Translations under genes and position numbers: made by a program
Shown: positions 53,217-61,424 of the stretch, in pieces
How positions within the stretch are numbered: position 1 is the stretch's first letter
How the letters are laid out: every line of letters starts with the position of its first letter
Notes under the pieces: model-generated
Told to the model about the DNA's origin: nothing
Seen by the model: the letters and a program-made list of their open reading frames with translations, nothing else
Database searches by the model: none
NCBI GenBank assembly: GCA_020026275.1
Contig: JAHHQQ010000002.1
Location: 62,001 to 126,000 of the forward strand
Length of the DNA: 64,000 nt
Reading direction: 5' to 3'
DNA from: Bacteroidales bacterium
GTDB taxonomy: Bacteria > Bacteroidota > Bacteroidia > Bacteroidales > UBA932

Positions 53217-53822
53217 ATGATGGCAGATATTATTTTTGCAATTGAGATTTTCGCGACGGTTACAGGAATCCTTTATGTCCTGCTGGAAATCGGACAGAAA
53301 AATTTCATGTGGTATGTCGGGATCGCAACTGGCGTGGCAAGTGCCTTCAGTTTCGGCATACAGCATCTGTACGCCTCCATGTCGCTCAATCTCTACTATG
53401 TTTTCGTTTCTTTCTGGGGACTTTATCAATGGAAGAAAGATTCGGCATTGCTATCGGGAGGGAGGGAGGATTCCATCCCTTCGGAAAATATTCATTTGAA
53501 CAGATTGACAGGTCGGACGATTCTGTTCAGCGCGCTCGGTCTTGTCATAGGTGTACCGGTGCTATATTGGATTCTTGACTTTGTCGGAGATTCCATGTCT
53601 TGGCTGGATTCTGTTTCAACACTATTGAGTATTGTAGGTACTGTTTGGCTCGCTCGTTCCTATTATCAGCAGTGGTATCTATGGATTCTTGCGGATGTGC
53701 TTTCTGCTGTCTTGTGCTTCCATTCTGGAATGTATTGGATGACTTTACTTTACGTGATTTATTCAGTCAGCGCTGTATACGGTTGCTATCATTGGAGGAA
53801 GGCAGGAAAGTATGTAGGCTGA
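53217..53822 (+). CDS. pnuC: PnuC-family vitamin transporter
   Basis: The 201-residue protein with seven predicted helices has the PnuC pattern: ITGxxxVxL-like GILYVLLEI, NLYYVFVSFWGLYQWKK and WILADVLSAVLCFHSGMYWMTLLYVIY. PnuC proteins move nicotinamide riboside by facilitated diffusion with trapping by kinases; related PnuT proteins carry thiamine in Bacteroidota. The neighbours give no vitamin hint: no TPP riboswitch and no kinase gene. Nicotinamide riboside is the default guess. An alternative ATG lies 3 nt downstream. Confidence 0.88.
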   Translation: MMADIIFAIEIFATVTGILYVLLEIGQKNFMWYVGIATGVASAFSFGIQHLYASMSLNLYYVFVSFWGLYQWKKDSALLSGGREDSIPSENIHLNRLTGRTILFSALGLVIGVPVLYWILDFVGDSMSWLDSVSTLLSIVGTVWLARSYYQQWYLWILADVLSAVLCFHSGMYWMTLLYVIYSVSAVYGCYHWRKAGKYVG

Positions 53823-53865
53823 CAATCAAGAAACGCAAAGGACATTTAAAACTAATATCAATATC

Positions 53866-54972
53866 ATGAAATCTAAATTCTTTTCAATTTTGGCTGCCGG
53901 TATGCTGGCATTGTTTTGTTCTGGGCAGATTTTTGCACAGGATATGGTCTATAGCAACGCAGATGCTTTTCCAGTTTTTGGCAAGTCTGTGCCGAATACG
54001 ACCGCTCGTTATGAACGTCTGACACCTGAAACAGCTGCCGCGACTCGCCCTGCAGTTGCTTCTTTGGGAACCAATTCCGCTGGACTCTATGTCCGTTTCC
54101 GTACCGATTCAAGACAGATCAATGCCCGCTGGACCAGTCTGTATGGCAATCATATGAATCATCAGACGCTGACCGGAACCAGGGGACTGGATCTTTATGC
54201 TCTGCTGGAAGACGGCACCTGGAGATTTGTCAACAGCGCTCGTCCCGCTCTCAACAACCGGGAGACAGATGCCAAGATCATCAGCGGAATGGATGGGGAA
54301 ATGAGGGAGTATATGCTTTACCTGTCCCTTTATGACGGGGTCGAAAAACTGGAGATCGGTGTCGAAGATGGGTCTGTGCTGGAAGGTCCGTCCATAGATA
54401 GCCCTTGCAGTGGCCGTCCGATTGTCATGTACGGTACCAGCATCTTGCAGGGAGGTTGCGCCAACCGGCCCGGTATGGCGTTCACTTCCATCTTGAGCAG
54501 AAGATTTGACCGTGAAGTGGTCAATCTGGGCTTCAGTGGAAATGCCTTGCTGGATCTGGAGATTGCAGAACAGATGGCGCAGATTCCGGATCCTGCTGTC
54601 TATGTCTTGGACTATGTGCCCAATGCCAGTGCCCGAATGATTGACGAGAAGGGGGAACATTTCTTCTCTATCTTGAGAGAAGCCCATCCGGAGGTGCCGG
54701 TCATTTTTGTGGAAGACCCTGATTTTACTCATCTCTATTTTGATGAGCAGATCCGGGAGGAGGTGAGGAAGAAGAACCTCAGTCAGAAAGCTTTGTTCGA
54801 GCGGCTCAAGAAGGCTGGGGTGAAGAAGATTTTTTACGTTGACAATAGCAATCTGATCGGTCAGGATGGTGAGGCTTGTGTGGACGGCATTCATTTCACC
54901 GATATGGGAATGGTCCGGATGGCAGACGCGATGATGCCTGCATTGAAGAAGGCTTTGAAGCACTGCAAATAA
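53866..54972 (+). CDS. Secreted SGNH hydrolase with N-terminal beta-sandwich domain
   Basis: The 368-residue protein has a signal peptide (ending QIFAQ), an N-terminal beta-sandwich domain of the SGNH_hydro_N type (about 25-170) and an SGNH esterase domain: VMYGTSILQGG (nucleophile Ser in the GTS variant of GDS), NLGFSGNALLD (block II Gly) and VDGIHFTDMGM (DxxH, catalytic Asp and His). Proteins of this architecture deacetylate acylated glycans. It follows pnuC by 43 nt and meets a second SGNH gene head-on across a 15-bp stem terminator, so two esterases lie side by side. Confidence 0.85.
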   Translation: MKSKFFSILAAGMLALFCSGQIFAQDMVYSNADAFPVFGKSVPNTTARYERLTPETAAATRPAVASLGTNSAGLYVRFRTDSRQINARWTSLYGNHMNHQTLTGTRGLDLYALLEDGTWRFVNSARPALNNRETDAKIISGMDGEMREYMLYLSLYDGVEKLEIGVEDGSVLEGPSIDSPCSGRPIVMYGTSILQGGCANRPGMAFTSILSRRFDREVVNLGFSGNALLDLEIAEQMAQIPDPAVYVLDYVPNASARMIDEKGEHFFSILREAHPEVPVIFVEDPDFTHLYFDEQIREEVRKKNLSQKALFERLKKAGVKKIFYVDNSNLIGQDGEACVDGIHFTDMGMVRMADAMMPALKKALKHCK

Positions 54973-55012
54973 ACAGGAAGAGGAGAACCCCGCCGGATTC
55001 TCCTCTTCCTGT
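54973..55012. terminator. Bidirectional terminator between the two SGNH genes
   Basis: ACAGGAAGAGGAGAA (54973-54987), 10-nt GC-rich loop, TTCTCCTCTTCCTGT (54998-55012): 15 perfect pairs. U tracts are weak, so the stem itself or Rho-independent pausing must do the work. Confidence 0.7.
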
Positions 55013-55030
55013 CCATATTATGGAGAAAGT

Positions 55031-55699
55031 TTATTTGACCACTTTCATGAGCATTTTGCCCATCACCTCATATCCGGCTGCGTTCGGATGGACACCGTCG
55101 CTGGAATATTTGGAGGCGGTGCATCCTGTCTCGTCGCTGAGGGCGGCTGCATAGTCGACCAATCTGATCTTGTTGGCTTTCGCATATTCTCTGATTTTTT
55201 CGTTCAGGAGGAGAATCTGCTCATGAGCATCTTTCACTTCCGGTCTCCAGACAATGTTGGCGGCAGGAGTGGTGGTGCAGAGGATGGGTTTGATCTTGTT
55301 CGCTTTGGCCAGTTCGCACATGGAAACAAGATTGTCGAAGTTGTGTTCCATGCTGACGTGGCAATCATTGAGAGCAATGTCATTGACACCGCAGAGAATG
55401 GCTACATATTTTGGATGAAGAGCAATGACATCTTTTCTGAAGCGGAGCAGAATCTGGGAAGAGGTCTGTCCGCTGATTCCTCTGCCGATGAGGTTGTTCT
55501 CCTTGAAGAAGTCTGGATGTCTGGTCGCCCAGCAGTCTGTGATGGAATCACCGAACAAGACAGCTTGGGGGTGAATGGCTACTTGCTTGTTCTGGGTTTC
55601 ATATCTTTCGAAATTCACCCAATCATTGTTCTGGGCATGGAGTTGAGGTGCCATGACGAAGGCGACCGTCAAACTGGCAATAAATAATTTCAGTCTCAT
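55031..55699 (-). CDS. Secreted SGNH/GDSL esterase
   Basis: The 222-residue protein has a signal peptide (ending QLHAQ) and the four SGNH blocks: LFGDSITDCW (Ser), GRGISGQTSSQ (Gly), CGVNDIALND (Asn) and SSDGVHPNAAGY (Asp and His). It is a single-domain GDSL_2-type esterase, probably acting on acylated carbohydrates in the periplasm or at the surface. It is convergent with the two-domain SGNH gene and divergent from murQ. Confidence 0.9.
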   Translation of the reverse strand: MRLKLFIASLTVAFVMAPQLHAQNNDWVNFERYETQNKQVAIHPQAVLFGDSITDCWATRHPDFFKENNLIGRGISGQTSSQILLRFRKDVIALHPKYVAILCGVNDIALNDCHVSMEHNFDNLVSMCELAKANKIKPILCTTTPAANIVWRPEVKDAHEQILLLNEKIREYAKANKIRLVDYAAALSDETGCTASKYSSDGVHPNAAGYEVMGKMLMKVVK

Positions 55700-55752
55700 G
55701 ATAAATATATTTTGATTTCAGTGGTGCTTTCTGTAAAAGGAAAAGTACCGGT

Positions 55753-55760
55753 CAAATATA
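55753..55760 (-). promoter_or_regulatory. Predicted -7 element of the GDSL esterase gene
   Basis: TATATTTG on the minus strand, 54 nt before the ATG; -33 region unclear. Confidence 0.4.
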
Positions 55761-55804
55761 TGAAATTTAATTCATAATTAGAGAACGGCTAAACTGCGGG
55801 CCGT

Positions 55805-55835
55805 ATGGTTTTTTTATATTATGTTGTTATCTTTG
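55805..55835 (+). promoter_or_regulatory. Predicted murQ promoter
   Basis: TATG (55805-55808, one mismatch to TTTG), 19 nt, TATCTTTG (55828-55835). The leader would be about 20 nt. Confidence 0.5.
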
Positions 55836-55861
55836 CAAAATATCTAAATACTTAAAATACC

Positions 55862-56680
55862 ATGACAAACATCAATACTACAGAACAGGCATCATTGTAT
55901 GATCATCTTGATCAGATGTCTACTTTGGAAATCTTGACAGATATCAATGAGGTTGACAAGAGTGTGCCTCTTGCTGTTGAACCGGAAATCCCTCATATTG
56001 AGAAACTGGTTGACGGCATAGTCGAGAGAATGAAAAAAGGCGGACGCGTATTTTATCTCGGTGCCGGAACTTCTGGTCGTTTGGGTATCGTGGATGCTTC
56101 CGAGATTCCTCCAACTTACGGAGTGGCTGGCAAGTTCATAGGTTTGATTGCCGGTGGTGATACAGCTATCCGCAATGCGGTCGAGTCTGCAGAAGACAAA
56201 CTTCTTGGCGGATGGGAGGATATGCAGGTCTTCCAGCCGACAGAGAATGATGTGGTTATCGGTATTGCCGCCTCTGGCAAGACTCCTTATGTGATTGGCG
56301 CTATCCAAAAGGCAAGAGAAAATGGTATGCTGACGGGTTGTATCGTCTGCAACAAGGGATCCAAAGTGGCAGAAGTGACTGAGATTCCGATTGAAGTGGT
56401 TGTCGGTCCTGAATTTGTGACCGGAAGTACCCGTATGAAATCCGGTACTGCACAGAAACTGGTTCTCAACATGATTTCCACAGCGGTCATGATCAGAATG
56501 GGGCATGTCAAAGGCAACAAGATGATGGACATGCAGCTGACCAACAAGAAATTGGTGGACCGTGGTACTCGTATGATCATGGAAGAGACAGGAATTGAGG
56601 ATTATGAAGTAGCCAAAGGCATGTTGCTTGAATATGGCTCTGTCAGGGCTGCTGTCGATAAATACGAAGAAAGCAAATAG
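55862..56680 (+). CDS. murQ: N-acetylmuramic acid 6-phosphate etherase MurQ
   Basis: MurQ cleaves the lactyl ether of MurNAc-6-phosphate to GlcNAc-6-phosphate and lactate in cell-wall recycling. The 272-residue SIS-domain protein has YLGAGTSGRLGIVDASEIPPTYG (sugar-phosphate loop), IAGGDTAIRNAVE and GIAASGKTPYVIGA, with TGSTRMKSGTAQK near the end, all diagnostic. It is somewhat shorter than E. coli MurQ (298). The kinase-MurU pair at 6334 offers a second route for MurNAc. recR starts 4 nt after its stop. Confidence 0.95.
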   Translation: MTNINTTEQASLYDHLDQMSTLEILTDINEVDKSVPLAVEPEIPHIEKLVDGIVERMKKGGRVFYLGAGTSGRLGIVDASEIPPTYGVAGKFIGLIAGGDTAIRNAVESAEDKLLGGWEDMQVFQPTENDVVIGIAASGKTPYVIGAIQKARENGMLTGCIVCNKGSKVAEVTEIPIEVVVGPEFVTGSTRMKSGTAQKLVLNMISTAVMIRMGHVKGNKMMDMQLTNKKLVDRGTRMIMEETGIEDYEVAKGMLLEYGSVRAAVDKYEESK

Positions 56681-56684
56681 TTGG

Positions 56685-57323
56685 ATGTCTCGTTTCGATC
56701 AGAAATATCCATCTCAGTTGTTGGGAGAGGCTGTGGATGCAATTGGCTCACTTCCTGGTGTCGGAAAAAAGAGTGCTCTTAGACTTGCACTCTTTCTTTT
56801 GCGTCAGCCGGCAGAGAATGTCCATCATTTTACAGATTCCATCAACAAGTTGAGGGATGAAGTGAAGTATTGCAAGCATTGCATGAACATATCGGATGAA
56901 GAGGAATGTGCAATATGCAAGGACCGGACACGGGATCATCATCTGATCTGTGTGGTGGAAAATGTGCGGGATGTCATGAGCATCGAGAATACTGGCCAGT
57001 ATCATGGTGTATACCATGTTTTGGGTGGAATCATTTCTCCGATCAACGGGACGGGACCTTCGGATTTGAATATTGTTGAATTGGTCGAAAGGATCCGGCA
57101 GATCGCTGAAGCGGGAGCAGCTCACGAAGTGGAAATTCTGTTGGCTTTGAGTGGAGATGTAGAAGGGGAGACAACTGCTTTCTACATATACCGTCAAGTC
57201 GCAGAATATGGGGTGAAGGTCACTTCTCTGGCAAGAGGTCTGGGATTTGGGGATGATCTGGAATATGCAGACGAATTGACTTTGGGTCGTTCCATCGTGA
57301 ACCGTCAGGTGTTCAAACCGTAG
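56685..57323 (+). CDS. recR: Recombination protein RecR
   Basis: RecR works with RecO and RecF to load RecA at gaps. The 212-residue protein (ATG 56685, MSRFDQKYPS; a longer frame lies in murQ) has a helix-hairpin-helix LPGVGKKSALRLA, a C4 zinc finger CKHCMNISDEEECAIC, and a TOPRIM domain with ICVVENVRDV, YHVLGGIISP and ALSGDVEGETTAFYI. It forms an operon with murQ. Confidence 0.95.
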   Translation: MSRFDQKYPSQLLGEAVDAIGSLPGVGKKSALRLALFLLRQPAENVHHFTDSINKLRDEVKYCKHCMNISDEEECAICKDRTRDHHLICVVENVRDVMSIENTGQYHGVYHVLGGIISPINGTGPSDLNIVELVERIRQIAEAGAAHEVEILLALSGDVEGETTAFYIYRQVAEYGVKVTSLARGLGFGDDLEYADELTLGRSIVNRQVFKP

Positions 57324-57338
57324 TGGTGACAAGATAGG

Positions 57339-57370
57339 CTGGCTTCTCATTGCGGAGAAGCCAGTTTTTT
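57339..57370 (+). terminator. Terminator after recR
   Basis: CTGGCTTCTC (57339-57348), loop ATTGCG, GAGAAGCCAG (57355-57364), then TTTTTT. Confidence 0.92.
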
Positions 57371-57411
57371 ATTTTTTTATCAAGAGTCAAGGTTTTCTGA
57401 CGAAAAATGCC

Positions 57412-57419
57412 TATTTTTG
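57412..57419 (+). promoter_or_regulatory. Predicted corA -7 element
   Basis: TATTTTTG matches TAnnTTTG and would give a leader of about 93 nt before the corA ATG; the -33 box is weak. Confidence 0.4.
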
Positions 57420-57423
57420 TCAG

Positions 57424-57510
57424 ATGACTTTTCCGTAATGTCATGGTAACTTATGTAGAACCTTCCGGTGACTGGGCCGGAGCAGCCACCGGCATTTGTC
57501 CGGATAGGAG
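57424..57510 (+). promoter_or_regulatory. Structured corA leader, candidate cis-regulator
   Basis: The leader can form ATGAC/GTCAT (57424-57428 with 57440-57444) and a GC-rich hairpin CCGGTG-CTG/CAG-CACCGG (57465-57492). TCCGG at 57464-57468 could instead pair with CCGGA at 57500-57504, just before the GGAGGAG ribosome-binding site (57507-57513), so two exclusive folds are possible. It does not match the M-box as I know it. Confidence 0.4.
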
Positions 57511-57518
57511 GAGCAGTT

Positions 57519-58469
57519 ATGATAGATATCTTCTACAAATCTAACGGTCGGATATTGGTTTCCCAGTCGGAAACGGACTTCAACGATATGCGTAGGGGGG
57601 ATGTCATCTGGATTGACCTGTTTGCCCCTACAGGAGAAGAGAAGAGGGCGGCGGAGGCTTTCTTGGGAACAGAGATCCAGAGCCGGGCACATGCCGAAGA
57701 GATTGAGAGTTCTTCTCGTTACAAGGAAACGGACAATGCCATTTTTGCCAATACCAACTTTTTGATTCCAGGACCAGAAGAGTATAGCATGGAAGCTGTT
57801 TCTTTTATCATTTCCGATAATGTCCTGACAACTTTGAGGGATGTCCCTCTCCGGAGTTTCACTGAATTGCAGAGAAAGATGGTGGCCATTCCTCGGCTTT
57901 ATCCGAACGGCTACTGGGTTTTTGTCAATATTCTGGACCAGCGTGTCGATTTGGATGCGGATATGATTGAGTTGCTTTCCAAGGACATTGGTCAGTACGG
58001 CAAGAGAATCAATCAGCAGGAGGAACATATCAATGAAGACTTCTTGCTGGAAATCAATCAGTTGCAGGAGAATACCATGATTATCCGTGAGAACATCGTC
58101 GACAAGCAGAGACTGATTGCCAACTTGCTCAAGAGCAATAAGTATCCTCAGGCGCTCGAACCTCGATTCAATGTACTTCAGCAGGATATATCTTCTCTTA
58201 TCAACCATATCAACTTCAGTTTCGAGAGATTGGAATATCTTCAGGATACGGTGGTGGGTCTCATTAATTTGGACCAGAACAAGATCATGAAGATTTTCAC
58301 TTTGGTGTCCCTTCTGTTGATGCCACCTACATTGGTGACCGGTTTTTATGGAATGAACGTGTCTCTTCCGATTTTGGGAACCAAATGGGAATGGACCATC
58401 ATTATCCTGATCATGATTTTCTCCTTCTTGATTATTCTGTTCATTTTCAAGAGGAAGAAAATGCTTTGA
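57519..58469 (+). CDS. corA: CorA-family magnesium transporter
   Basis: CorA forms a pentameric channel for Mg2+, sometimes Co2+ or Ni2+. The 316-residue product starts at ATG 57519 behind AGGAGGAGC; a GTG start at 57468 would run through the leader hairpin. The soluble N-domain and long stalk helix (LEINQLQENTMIIRENIVDKQ) precede two C-terminal membrane helices, with the pore motif GMN at 278-280 (TGFYGMNVSL) and a basic tail KRKKML. The long leader with alternative folds may link expression to a ligand. Confidence 0.93.
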   Translation: MIDIFYKSNGRILVSQSETDFNDMRRGDVIWIDLFAPTGEEKRAAEAFLGTEIQSRAHAEEIESSSRYKETDNAIFANTNFLIPGPEEYSMEAVSFIISDNVLTTLRDVPLRSFTELQRKMVAIPRLYPNGYWVFVNILDQRVDLDADMIELLSKDIGQYGKRINQQEEHINEDFLLEINQLQENTMIIRENIVDKQRLIANLLKSNKYPQALEPRFNVLQQDISSLINHINFSFERLEYLQDTVVGLINLDQNKIMKIFTLVSLLLMPPTLVTGFYGMNVSLPILGTKWEWTIIILIMIFSFLIILFIFKRKKML

Positions 58470-58502
58470 TTGCATGATTTTGCTGAAACTTTTTGAAAAT
58501 CT

Positions 58503-58533
58503 TTTGTTTACATAATTTTTTTGACTATTTTCG
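58503..58533 (+). promoter_or_regulatory. rpsA promoter
   Basis: TTTG (58503-58506), 19 nt, TATTTTCG (58526-58533). Transcription would start near 58540, leaving a leader of about 83 nt. Confidence 0.7.
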
Positions 58534-58542
58534 CACGCCGAA

Positions 58543-58573
58543 ATTTCGGATGGAGGTTTCTTTTGTCCGAAAT
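58543..58573 (+). promoter_or_regulatory. rpsA leader hairpin with GGAGG in its loop
   Basis: ATTTCGGA (58543-58550) pairs with TCCGAAAT (58566-58573); the 15-nt loop holds TGGAGG (58551-58556). It starts within a few nt of the predicted transcript end and lies 50 nt before the ATG. The rest of the leader is AT-rich. It may be an autoregulatory site for S1. Confidence 0.45.
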
Positions 58574-58622
58574 GGTTTAATAAATAATGTTTAACGTACT
58601 AGTTTTTTACTGATTTACAATT

Positions 58623-60443
58623 ATGGAAGAAAACAAGAATGCGGCAGTTGAGGCTGCTGCAAAAGAAACAGGAAAAGCTCCGCTCAATGCGTCTGTAGCT
58701 CCAGAGAATTTCGACTGGGACGCATTTGAGAGTGATGCGTCTTTCTATGGCGAAGCCAAGAAAGAGGACATTGAAAATGCCTACAGCCAGACTCTGTCAA
58801 AAGTGGTGGAGAATGACGTAGTGGAAGGTACCGTTACCGCTATCAACAAGAGAGAGGTTTTCGTGACCATCGGTTACAAGAGCGAAGGGGTCATCCCGGC
58901 ACCGGAGTTCCGTTACAACCCGGACCTCAAAGTCGGTGACAAGGTAGAAGTTTATGTAGAGTCTGCAGAGGACAAGAAAGGCCAGTTGGTCCTTTCTCAC
59001 AAGAAAGCACGCCAGCTCCGCTCTTGGGATATGGTCAATGCTGCATTTGACAATGGCGACATCGTCAAAGGTTACATCAAGACTCGTACTAAGGGTGGTA
59101 TGATCGTTGACGTATTCGGTATCGAGGCATTCCTTCCTGGTTCACAGATCGATATCAAACCAATCCGTGATTACGATGCATACGTTGATCAGAACATGGA
59201 CTTCAAGATTGTCAAGATCAATCAGGAGTACCGCAACGTTGTCGTATCTCACAAAGCTCTTCTTGAGGCTGAACTCGAGAAACAGAAGAGCGAAATCATC
59301 GGCAAACTTGAGAAAGGTCAGGTTCTTGAAGGAACTGTCAAGAACATCACCAACTATGGTGTATTCGTTGACCTCGGTGGTGTTGACGGTCTTATCCACA
59401 TCACAGACCTCTCTTGGAGCCGTATCTACAATCCAGAAGAGATTGTCAAACTTGACGAGAAGATCAAAGCTGTTGTCCTTGATTTCAACGAGCAGCAGAA
59501 GAGAATCGCTCTCGGTCTCAAACAGCTTACTCCACATCCTTGGGATAGCCTTGATCCAAATCTTAAGGAAGGCGACAAAGTCAAGGGCAAAGTTGTCCTT
59601 ATCGCTGACTACGGTGCATTCATCGAGATTATGCCAGGTGTAGAGGGTCTTATCCACGTTTCAGAAATGTCTTGGTCTCCAAGACTCCGTATCGCTCAGG
59701 ACTTCCTGAAAGTCGGCGACGAGGTCGAGGCCCAGATCCTTTCTCTCGACAGAGAGGGCAGGAAGATGTCTCTTGGTCTGAAACAGCTCGTTCCTAATCC
59801 ATGGGAGAACATCCACGAGAAATATCCTGTAGGTTCACAGCACTCAGCTATCGTCCGCAACATCACCAACTTCGGTGTGTTCGCAGAACTTGAGGACGGT
59901 ATCGAAGGTCTGATCCACATCAGCGACCTCTCTTGGGACAAGATCAAACATCCGTCAGAGATGGTTCAGGTCGGTGACAAGATTGACGTTGTCATCCTTG
60001 ACTTCGACGAGGCAAACCACAAGCTCAGCCTCGGTCACAAACAGCTCCTTCCTAACCCATGGGATGAACTTGAGGCCAAATTCCCAGTTGGCTCCAACGT
60101 CGAGGGTACTGTTGCCGCACTTACTGACAAGGGCGCAACCATCACTCTTGAGGACGGTTCAGAGGCATTCTGCTTCTCCAAGGACCTTGTTCGTGAGGAT
60201 GGCAAGTCTGCAGTTGCAGGTGAAACTCTTACATTCAGAGTTGTTGAGCTCAGAAGAAGCACCAGAAGAATCCTTGTATCTCACACAAGAACTTACGCTG
60301 AGGCGAAAGCTGAGAAAGTGGCAGCAGAGATTGCAACTGCGAAGAGCGCAGTGAAGAAGATCAACTCCAACATTGAGAAGACCACTCTCGGTGACATCTC
60401 AGAACTTGCTGCTCTTAAGGACAAACTTGAGAAGGGTGAATAA
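58623..60443 (+). CDS. rpsA: 30S ribosomal protein S1
   Basis: S1 binds the leaders of mRNAs and brings them to the 30S subunit, and is important in a phylum that makes little use of Shine-Dalgarno pairing. The 606-residue protein has an acidic N-terminus and six S1 repeats (about 60-125, 142-207, 230-297, 315-385, 400-470 and 487-555); repeats 3 to 5 have the canonical YGVFVDLGGVDGLIHITDLSW-like core, while 1, 2 and 6 are divergent. Codon use from about 59100 on is very uniform (CTT, ATC, GTT), as expected for a highly expressed gene. Confidence 0.95.
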   Translation: MEENKNAAVEAAAKETGKAPLNASVAPENFDWDAFESDASFYGEAKKEDIENAYSQTLSKVVENDVVEGTVTAINKREVFVTIGYKSEGVIPAPEFRYNPDLKVGDKVEVYVESAEDKKGQLVLSHKKARQLRSWDMVNAAFDNGDIVKGYIKTRTKGGMIVDVFGIEAFLPGSQIDIKPIRDYDAYVDQNMDFKIVKINQEYRNVVVSHKALLEAELEKQKSEIIGKLEKGQVLEGTVKNITNYGVFVDLGGVDGLIHITDLSWSRIYNPEEIVKLDEKIKAVVLDFNEQQKRIALGLKQLTPHPWDSLDPNLKEGDKVKGKVVLIADYGAFIEIMPGVEGLIHVSEMSWSPRLRIAQDFLKVGDEVEAQILSLDREGRKMSLGLKQLVPNPWENIHEKYPVGSQHSAIVRNITNFGVFAELEDGIEGLIHISDLSWDKIKHPSEMVQVGDKIDVVILDFDEANHKLSLGHKQLLPNPWDELEAKFPVGSNVEGTVAALTDKGATITLEDGSEAFCFSKDLVREDGKSAVAGETLTFRVVELRRSTRRILVSHTRTYAEAKAEKVAAEIATAKSAVKKINSNIEKTTLGDISELAALKDKLEKGE

Positions 60444-60453
60444 TCTGTAACAG

Positions 60454-61374
60454 ATGAATTTTACACTGAAGGTATTGGGCAGTGCATCGGCAATGCCCGT
60501 ACCTGATAAATATCCAAGCGCCCACGTACTTGACGTACACGGGCGTTTGTTTTTGATAGACTGCGGTGAAGGTACGCAGATGCAGATGGCCAAGTATGGT
60601 GTTTCCATGTTAAAGATTGATTCCATTTATCTTTCCCATATCCATGGAGATCATGTTTTCGGAATTTTCGGCCTGCTGTCCACCATCGGCATGAAGGGCC
60701 GGCTCTCTCCGCTGCACATCTACGCACCCAATTCTTTCGGGCCTATCCTGAAGTTCTTCCTGTCCTATTATGGTGAAGGACTGGCTTTCCCGATTGAATT
60801 CCATCCAGTCAATGTAAAGGAACTCGCCGTCATCTATGACAACAAGTCGGTCGAAGTTCTTGCTTTTCCGCTGAACCACAAGATTGAAACTTATGGCTAC
60901 ATGATCCGTGAGAAAGAGCCGATGTTCAATGTCCACAAACACAAAATCCTCCAGTATGGGCTGAACCTGACGGAAATCGGTACGCTCAAGAGGGGAGAAG
61001 ATGTGGTTCGGGACGATCTGGTCATTCCGAATGCTGAAGCGGCTTATCGCCCATATAATCCACGCAGTTATGCCTATTGTAGTGATACGGCTCCAGTATC
61101 GCAACTTTCTCAATGGGTGAAAGGCGTAGATGTTCTTTATCATGAAGCGACTTTTTTGGACAGCAACCGTGATCAGGCGGAAAAACGCTATCATTCCACG
61201 ACTTTGCAGGCAGCACAATGTGCCAAGGATGCCGGAGCCGGTCGTCTGCTTATAGGACATTATTCTTCACGTTGCCGTAATGTCGAGGCGTATCAGAAGG
61301 AGTGTCGTTCCATTTTTTCTGAGTCCTATGCGGTGAAGGAGGGAGATGTCTTTGAAATCGAACTGCATAAATGA
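60454..61374 (+). CDS. rnz: Ribonuclease Z
   Basis: RNase Z trims the 3' ends of tRNA precursors. The 306-residue metallo-beta-lactamase-fold enzyme has LSHIHGDHVFG (His62, His64, Asp66, His67), GSASAMPVPDKYPSAHVLDV, the extended exosite arm region between strands, YCSDTAPVSQLSQWVKGVD with a metal Asp, YHEATF and GHYSSRC. It begins 10 nt after rpsA. The presence of both the N-terminal PxKxxRN-like loop variant (MPVPDKYPS) and the arm fits the bacterial short form. Confidence 0.93.
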   Translation: MNFTLKVLGSASAMPVPDKYPSAHVLDVHGRLFLIDCGEGTQMQMAKYGVSMLKIDSIYLSHIHGDHVFGIFGLLSTIGMKGRLSPLHIYAPNSFGPILKFFLSYYGEGLAFPIEFHPVNVKELAVIYDNKSVEVLAFPLNHKIETYGYMIREKEPMFNVHKHKILQYGLNLTEIGTLKRGEDVVRDDLVIPNAEAAYRPYNPRSYAYCSDTAPVSQLSQWVKGVDVLYHEATFLDSNRDQAEKRYHSTTLQAAQCAKDAGAGRLLIGHYSSRCRNVEAYQKECRSIFSESYAVKEGDVFEIELHK

Positions 61375-61424
61375 GATTAAATCCAATTTTTTGTTCTAAC
61401 TTCATGCGAACTAGTTGAAAAGCG

